Assembly (NCBI RefSeq): GCF_030690345.1
Contig: NZ_JAUYGV010000007.1
Span: 558,001 to 622,000, forward strand
Direction: 5' to 3'
DNA: 64,000 nucleotides
Source: Rheinheimera sp.
GTDB lineage: Bacteria; Pseudomonadota; Gammaproteobacteria; Enterobacterales; Alteromonadaceae
The notes beneath the pieces were generated by a model. That model worked only from the letters and a program-made list of their open reading frames with translations. It was not told the origin of the DNA and made no database searches. Below, piece by piece: positions 60,458-64,000 of this stretch. The position numbers were made by a program, and so were the translations under genes. How positions within the stretch are numbered: the stretch's first letter is position 1; each line of letters starts with the position of its first letter.

Positions 60458-61513
60458 ATGTCAGTGCAATTTTCTACGCCGTTAATGGACGCCAAAAATT
60501 TCCCGCCTGCAGTGGTAAAAGCGCAGCCGGCATTGAGTTTTACTGATAGCAGCCTTTGGCATAAAACAGCTCAGCTTGATGATGTAACAACTTTTAGTCG
60601 TGCACGCTATGCATTAGTGGCAGCGGCACTATGTTTAAAGCGTGTTGGGCAGAACAACACCGTTTTAATACCTGCATATCATTGCCCTGCATTAGTGGAG
60701 CCTTTTATTTATGCTGGTTATGACATCAAGTTCTACTCACAGTTACCTGATTTGAGTACAAACATTGCTGATTTTTCCCGTTTACTTACTCCGGAAGTTA
60801 GCCATGTGGTCGCAGTACGTTATTTTGGTTTCTCGCAAAATACGGATGCACTGATGCTGGCGGCAAGTGCGGGCGGTAAAATAGTTATTGAAGATAATGC
60901 ACACAGCCTTACTCACTTTTGGCGTACGTGTATACATAAGCCGTCGGCAGTATCTGCCTGCGTCAGCAGTATCCCCAAAACATTGGGAACATTAGATGGT
61001 GGGGTGCTTTACCTGCCAGGTCAGAAAATTAACATGCCTACCGCAGTTTCTGTTGCTACTGAGCTAAGAGCGCTGATGTCTGGTAGCATGCCCGTGAAAG
61101 CCTCAGCTAAACTAAGTACAGAATTGCGTTATTTTCGTCCGGATATGCAAAAGACAGACTGTTTACGCATTAGCCGCTGGCTGCTGCTTCATAGCAACTA
61201 CGCGGCAATTAGCCGGCAACGTCGGGCAAATTATCAGTACCTTGCTCAGTTGCTGCAACAAAGTAATGCAGGACAACCGCTGTACCCCACACTAGCCGAA
61301 TATGATGACCCTTATGTGCTGCCTTTTGTGTTAAACGACATCAAGTGGTTCGCTCGCTTACGTGAGAAGGGAATTCAGGTGTTACGGTGGGAGGAGATAG
61401 CAGAGTCAGGTTGTGGGGTAAGTGCAGATTTAAAAAACTTACTGGTTCAACTGCCATGTCATCAGGGATTAAACCAAGTGCAACTTAATAAAATTGCCGC
61501 GGTGTTGATATGA
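60458..61513 (+). CDS. DegT/DnrJ/EryC1-type aminotransferase-like protein
   Basis: A 351-residue fold-I PLP enzyme. YALVAAALCLKRVGQNNTVLIPAYHCPALVEPFIYAGYDIKFY is the typical DegT N-terminal pattern. D146 in VIEDNAHSL contacts the PLP pyridine nitrogen, and K174 in VSSIPKTLGTLDGG is the Schiff-base lysine, with DGG rather than GGxGG following. Members aminate keto-sugars or related ketones for surface glycans; some act as dehydratases. It is a single + strand gene between two leftward units. A weak promoter-like TTTACT-N17-CATACT lies at 60400-60428. Confidence 0.82.
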   Translation: MSVQFSTPLMDAKNFPPAVVKAQPALSFTDSSLWHKTAQLDDVTTFSRARYALVAAALCLKRVGQNNTVLIPAYHCPALVEPFIYAGYDIKFYSQLPDLSTNIADFSRLLTPEVSHVVAVRYFGFSQNTDALMLAASAGGKIVIEDNAHSLTHFWRTCIHKPSAVSACVSSIPKTLGTLDGGVLYLPGQKINMPTAVSVATELRALMSGSMPVKASAKLSTELRYFRPDMQKTDCLRISRWLLLHSNYAAISRQRRANYQYLAQLLQQSNAGQPLYPTLAEYDDPYVLPFVLNDIKWFARLREKGIQVLRWEEIAESGCGVSADLKNLLVQLPCHQGLNQVQLNKIAAVLI

Positions 61514-61545
61514 TTGCTTAACACCCCTCCTTGATACACGATGGC

Positions 61546-62583
61546 TTAACGCAGAAGGGGGATTTTTTTTCTGACCCGGCCGGCATAATCTAATACTGAT
61601 AGGCATAATCCTTTTGCGCTGTGCTTATTACACAGATGAATACCATACAGAACATGTTTGCCTGACATCCAATCCTGTTTGTAGCTGTCATTACCGGTCA
61701 GAAAATCAATATGGTTGACGTTGTCTTCAGTGATGACATGCTCTAGCAAGACTGCCATAAGAACGGTTCCCGGGCTAAAGCGGGTGTAGCTCTCAACATG
61801 TGCCAGTTTGAATATATAGGCCGTTTTTTTACAGACAAACCAGATCTGAGCTGCTATTGGCCGCTGCTGGTGATAAATAATGCCAATTCGAAGCTCATTA
61901 CGATGCCATGCATATTCTGCTACGGCATCAATAAATGCCGGGTAAGGTTCTTTTTGCTTCCAACTGTGATAATAAACATGATGATAATCAATCAGTGCTT
62001 GTATCAACTGTGATTGACTGCCGTTGCTGAAAACTTGCGTGGTAAACTCGCCGGCCTTTTGCATTTGTTCACGTTTTCGCTTCAATGTGTTGAGCAAGCG
62101 AGGAGGGCGTAGAGCCCAATATTGCTGTATGTCTGTAATATTATTGTGATACCAATTGACAGAGTGTTGATAACGGTGGCCGGTAAAACCTATCTGCTTA
62201 AAAGCGTTAAGCCAATCAGTTGCTTGCTGCTCGTAAATTGGTGATATGTTGATGCTGTCATAACCTTTAAGCAGTTCAACTGTATTATCGCAAAGTTCAT
62301 CTGCGCCAATGGTTTCAGATAATTCACTGTTGACCAAGCCATAAACAGGCGAATAATAGTTACTCATACTTAGTAAACTGCGGATCTGAAAAGCTTTCTG
62401 ATTATCTGTTGGGCTCAATAAAGGAAGTACTTTGGCCTTAGGCTGCTGTGTCAATGGCAACCAAATGACGGAACTGTCGGTTACGATATGTTGCTCAAAA
62501 TGTTCAAACCACTGCTGCCGGGTAAAAAATGGTGTGGTGTCTTGAATATCAGATGCTTGCGGTTGTTCAGTTTGCATTTCCAT
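61546..62583 (-). CDS. CelD/BcsL-like GNAT acetyltransferase (copy 2)
   Basis: A 345-residue protein. The C-terminal half is the FemAB/CelD-type GNAT domain: LRPPRLLNTLKRKREQMQKAG, YHHVYYHSWKQKEPYPAFIDAVAEYAW, IGIIYHQQRPIAAQIWFV, TVLMAVLLEHVI and HIDFLTGNDSYKQDWMSGKHVLYGI. This family acetylates sugars or transfers groups in capsule and cellulose loci. It begins directly after the stop of its paralogue (TAG-ATG), so the two are co-translated. The tandem pair shares the YW..RP..L...KR pattern and IDF motif. Confidence 0.85.
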   Translation of the reverse strand: MEMQTEQPQASDIQDTTPFFTRQQWFEHFEQHIVTDSSVIWLPLTQQPKAKVLPLLSPTDNQKAFQIRSLLSMSNYYSPVYGLVNSELSETIGADELCDNTVELLKGYDSINISPIYEQQATDWLNAFKQIGFTGHRYQHSVNWYHNNITDIQQYWALRPPRLLNTLKRKREQMQKAGEFTTQVFSNGSQSQLIQALIDYHHVYYHSWKQKEPYPAFIDAVAEYAWHRNELRIGIIYHQQRPIAAQIWFVCKKTAYIFKLAHVESYTRFSPGTVLMAVLLEHVITEDNVNHIDFLTGNDSYKQDWMSGKHVLYGIHLCNKHSAKGLCLSVLDYAGRVRKKIPLLR

Positions 62584-63657
62584 CTAGTCAACGCTCACTT
62601 CAGTCTGTTTTCTTTTCATGCGCATTTTCGTGTGTGACAAAAATGACAGCGCTATACCAGGTAAATTTGCGGAGTAGATGCTGGTATTAAACATTGGCCG
62701 CTGCTCAGTGGCCCACTCTATTTGTTCGGCAGATGCGTTGGTGTAGAAATCAATTGTGCTGATATCAGTGCGTTCAAATCCCCACCGGATCAGCTCTTTC
62801 AGTAGTAAGCGGCCAACCGCATATCTTTTGTATGCTTCATCAAAGGAGGTCTTTAATGCGATTAGAAGACCGTTGTGAAAGCAGCAAAGTCGTGATGCGA
62901 TAAGCTGTTCACCAATATACATTTCAATAACCAAAGCTGATTGTTGCTGAGCTTGAAGCGTAAGAAACTGGCGGTAGAATTGCCCCTGGTAATTGCTCGG
63001 ATGTAACGCTGTTCCCTGTTTACCCTTCCAGCCTTTTGATTCCAGCATGCCATAGCGGTCAACCGCATTTTGTACATCCTGTACTGACGTCAGGTGTGAA
63101 AAGCGAACTGCGCCTTGTTCTTCCTCAAAGCGATTTTGGTAGCGTTTCACATTTGCTTTAAGCTTTTTCGGTCGCTCACTCCAGTACTGCCCGAAGTCTG
63201 AAGTCACGTCTATTCTGATATTTGTTGCTTTGGCGGTAAGGTCTTTCCTGGACTGAAGCGCAATAATATTCTGATGTTCAGCAGGATCCAAACTGATAAA
63301 GTCTATGCGATAACAAAGGCCAGGCAATAATTTGAACAATTGTTGAAGTGATAATTGACAGTCGGGTGCGATGACAAGTAATGCCAGTGTAGCTTGGCTG
63401 GGTTTAAATATTTGCCATATACCAGTTTGACTCTTTTCCAGCAGTAGCATGGCTGAACTGCGGTGACCATCTTTTGCAACAGCGACAAATAAGTTTGGTT
63501 TAACGTACTGACACAATAAAGAAATAAAACTGCTGCTGAGCAATGGATTACCGTTATGCCATTGCTCATTTATGTAATCCCAATCAAACCAGAGGTTTGC
63601 GGGATAATCAGCTTGTGAAAAAACCTGCCACTGCATCAAATTAAAACCCGCTGGCAT
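62584..63657 (-). CDS. CelD/BcsL-like GNAT acetyltransferase (copy 1)
   Basis: A 357-residue homologue of the next gene: YWSERPKKLKANVKRYQNRFEEE, YGMLESKGWKGKQGTALHPSNYQGQFYRQFL, ALVIEMYIGEQLIASRLC, YAVGRLLLKELIRWGFERTDISTIDFYTNAS. It is close to the FemAB-like proteins associated with XrtA loci and likely N- or O-acetylates a sugar intermediate. Two starts are possible, ATG 63657 (overlapping the deacetylase end by 17 bases) and ATG 63636 (four bases after its stop); neither has a strong ribosome site. Confidence 0.85.
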   Translation of the reverse strand: MPAGFNLMQWQVFSQADYPANLWFDWDYINEQWHNGNPLLSSSFISLLCQYVKPNLFVAVAKDGHRSSAMLLLEKSQTGIWQIFKPSQATLALLVIAPDCQLSLQQLFKLLPGLCYRIDFISLDPAEHQNIIALQSRKDLTAKATNIRIDVTSDFGQYWSERPKKLKANVKRYQNRFEEEQGAVRFSHLTSVQDVQNAVDRYGMLESKGWKGKQGTALHPSNYQGQFYRQFLTLQAQQQSALVIEMYIGEQLIASRLCCFHNGLLIALKTSFDEAYKRYAVGRLLLKELIRWGFERTDISTIDFYTNASAEQIEWATEQRPMFNTSIYSANLPGIALSFLSHTKMRMKRKQTEVSVD

Positions 63658-64000
63658 TTTTAATTAGCCGTAAATGAAAATGACCGGCAGTTTTGTCCCA
63701 AGGGGTAAAACGCTTTAGCTGATAACGCGATGTATCTGCAGTTGATATACCCCAATCGGTGGTTACCGCGCTGACAAAGCCGTTACTTTCCACCAACTTC
63801 ACCGTTATATCGTCAAAGTCGGTGTTTTTTGCACCGTTGGGGTAGGCAAAGTGCTGCACGGGGCTGCCCAGCCAGCTTTCCAGTTGTTGTTTTGATTGGT
63901 TGATTTCCTGCCGCTGCTGCTGTTCCGGTATTACTTTTAAAATAGGATGATTAACGGTATGGGCACCAATAGTCACGCCGCAATCTGCCAACTGCTTAAT
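63641..64000 (-). CDS. Polysaccharide deacetylase, C-terminal part (5' end outside window)
   Basis: The frame stays open to the window edge, so the gene starts beyond 64000. The visible 119 residues show the NodB-domain metal motif GVTIGAHTVNHPILKVIPE (H-x3-H), KQQLESWLGSPVQHFAYPNGAKN (motif 3, FAYPNG) and a C-terminal LKRFTPWDKTAGHFHLRL. The enzyme removes N-acetyl groups from polysaccharide. It is upstream of and overlapping or abutting the two acetyltransferase genes on the same strand. XrtA loci commonly contain such a deacetylase, but whether this is that subfamily cannot be told from the fragment. Confidence 0.88.
   Translation of the reverse strand: MKQLADCGVTIGAHTVNHPILKVIPEQQQRQEINQSKQQLESWLGSPVQHFAYPNGAKNTDFDDITVKLVESNGFVSAVTTDWGISTADTSRYQLKRFTPWDKTAGHFHLRLIKNASGF

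Noticed and set aside
45162-64000. Sigma-54 promoters expected for PEP-CTERM genes under PrsK/PrsR control
   Set aside because: TGGCAC-N5-TTGC was sought upstream of the PEP-CTERM, prsT, ACP and acyltransferase genes and no acceptable match was seen by eye.
1-64000. CRISPR arrays, insertion sequences, integrases, rRNA genes, toxin-antitoxin pairs
   Set aside because: No regularly spaced repeats, transposase or recombinase motifs, or rRNA sequence were seen anywhere in the window.

Overview
The window comes from a gammaproteobacterial chromosome of roughly 50% GC. It carries the thrS-infC-rpmI-rplT translation operon, a PsrA-type regulator next to fadE, a DUF3080 lipoprotein, two large TonB-dependent receptors and an exosortase A/PEP-CTERM locus. 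This mix suggests an aquatic Alteromonadales/Chromatiaceae-type bacterium such as the Rheinheimera/Alishewanella/Arsukibacterium group. That placement is an inference from gene content only. No rRNA, phage, transposase or CRISPR array was found.

Layout. 1-1.9 kb: end of an assimilatory nitrate reductase and the sirohaem methyltransferase cobA. 2-4 kb: a GNAT/carbon-nitrogen hydrolase fusion and a wrecked moeB remnant. 4-6.9 kb: a methyltransferase/MFS exporter pair divergent from an Rrf2 regulator, with a palindrome lying on the exporter promoter. 7-11.5 kb: a DinB-like protein, hemN, and a two-gene unit encoding a membrane-anchored phosphate-binding-like/OmpA fusion plus an unknown protein with an internal repeat. 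11.6-20 kb: a beta-glucan utilisation locus (TonB receptor, GH16, GH3, LytS/LytT pair). It is bracketed by two imperfect direct repeats, one of which runs into tRNA-Val(GAC). 20-28.6 kb: housekeeping genes (MATE exporter, ribE, pteridine reductase, fructosamine kinase) and a translationally coupled chemoreceptor / thioredoxin-like / EAL-HDOD trio. 28.65-31.97 kb: thrS operon with a tRNA-Thr-like operator and an ATT-started infC. 32-38.5 kb: NlpE-HslJ lipoprotein, alpha/beta hydrolase, upp, dipeptidyl peptidase IV, HD-GYP phosphodiesterase. 38.5-45.2 kb: second TonB receptor, a 24-codon gene with an excellent ribosome site and its own terminator, psrA, fadE and a GNAT gene.

45.3-64 kb is the most specialised part, an exosortase A (XrtA)/PEP-CTERM and exopolysaccharide locus. 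It holds a LuxI-like acyltransferase coupled to a vanillyl-alcohol-oxidase-type flavoenzyme, a PEP-CTERM protein, the TPR lipoprotein PrsT, the nucleotide-sugar dehydrogenase wecC and an acyl carrier protein. These are followed by an acyl-CoA ligase, a PLP decarboxylase, a beta-helix protein, two XrtA-associated hydrolases, a membrane acyltransferase, a DegT-type aminotransferase, two CelD/BcsL-like acetyltransferases and the end of a polysaccharide deacetylase. The exosortase itself is not in the window. The acyl carrier, ligase, decarboxylase, hydrolase and acyltransferase genes look like an uncharacterised small-molecule or glycan-decoration pathway attached to the sorting system. I consider this the best candidate for undescribed biology here, followed by the 24-residue peptide gene at 41.3 kb.
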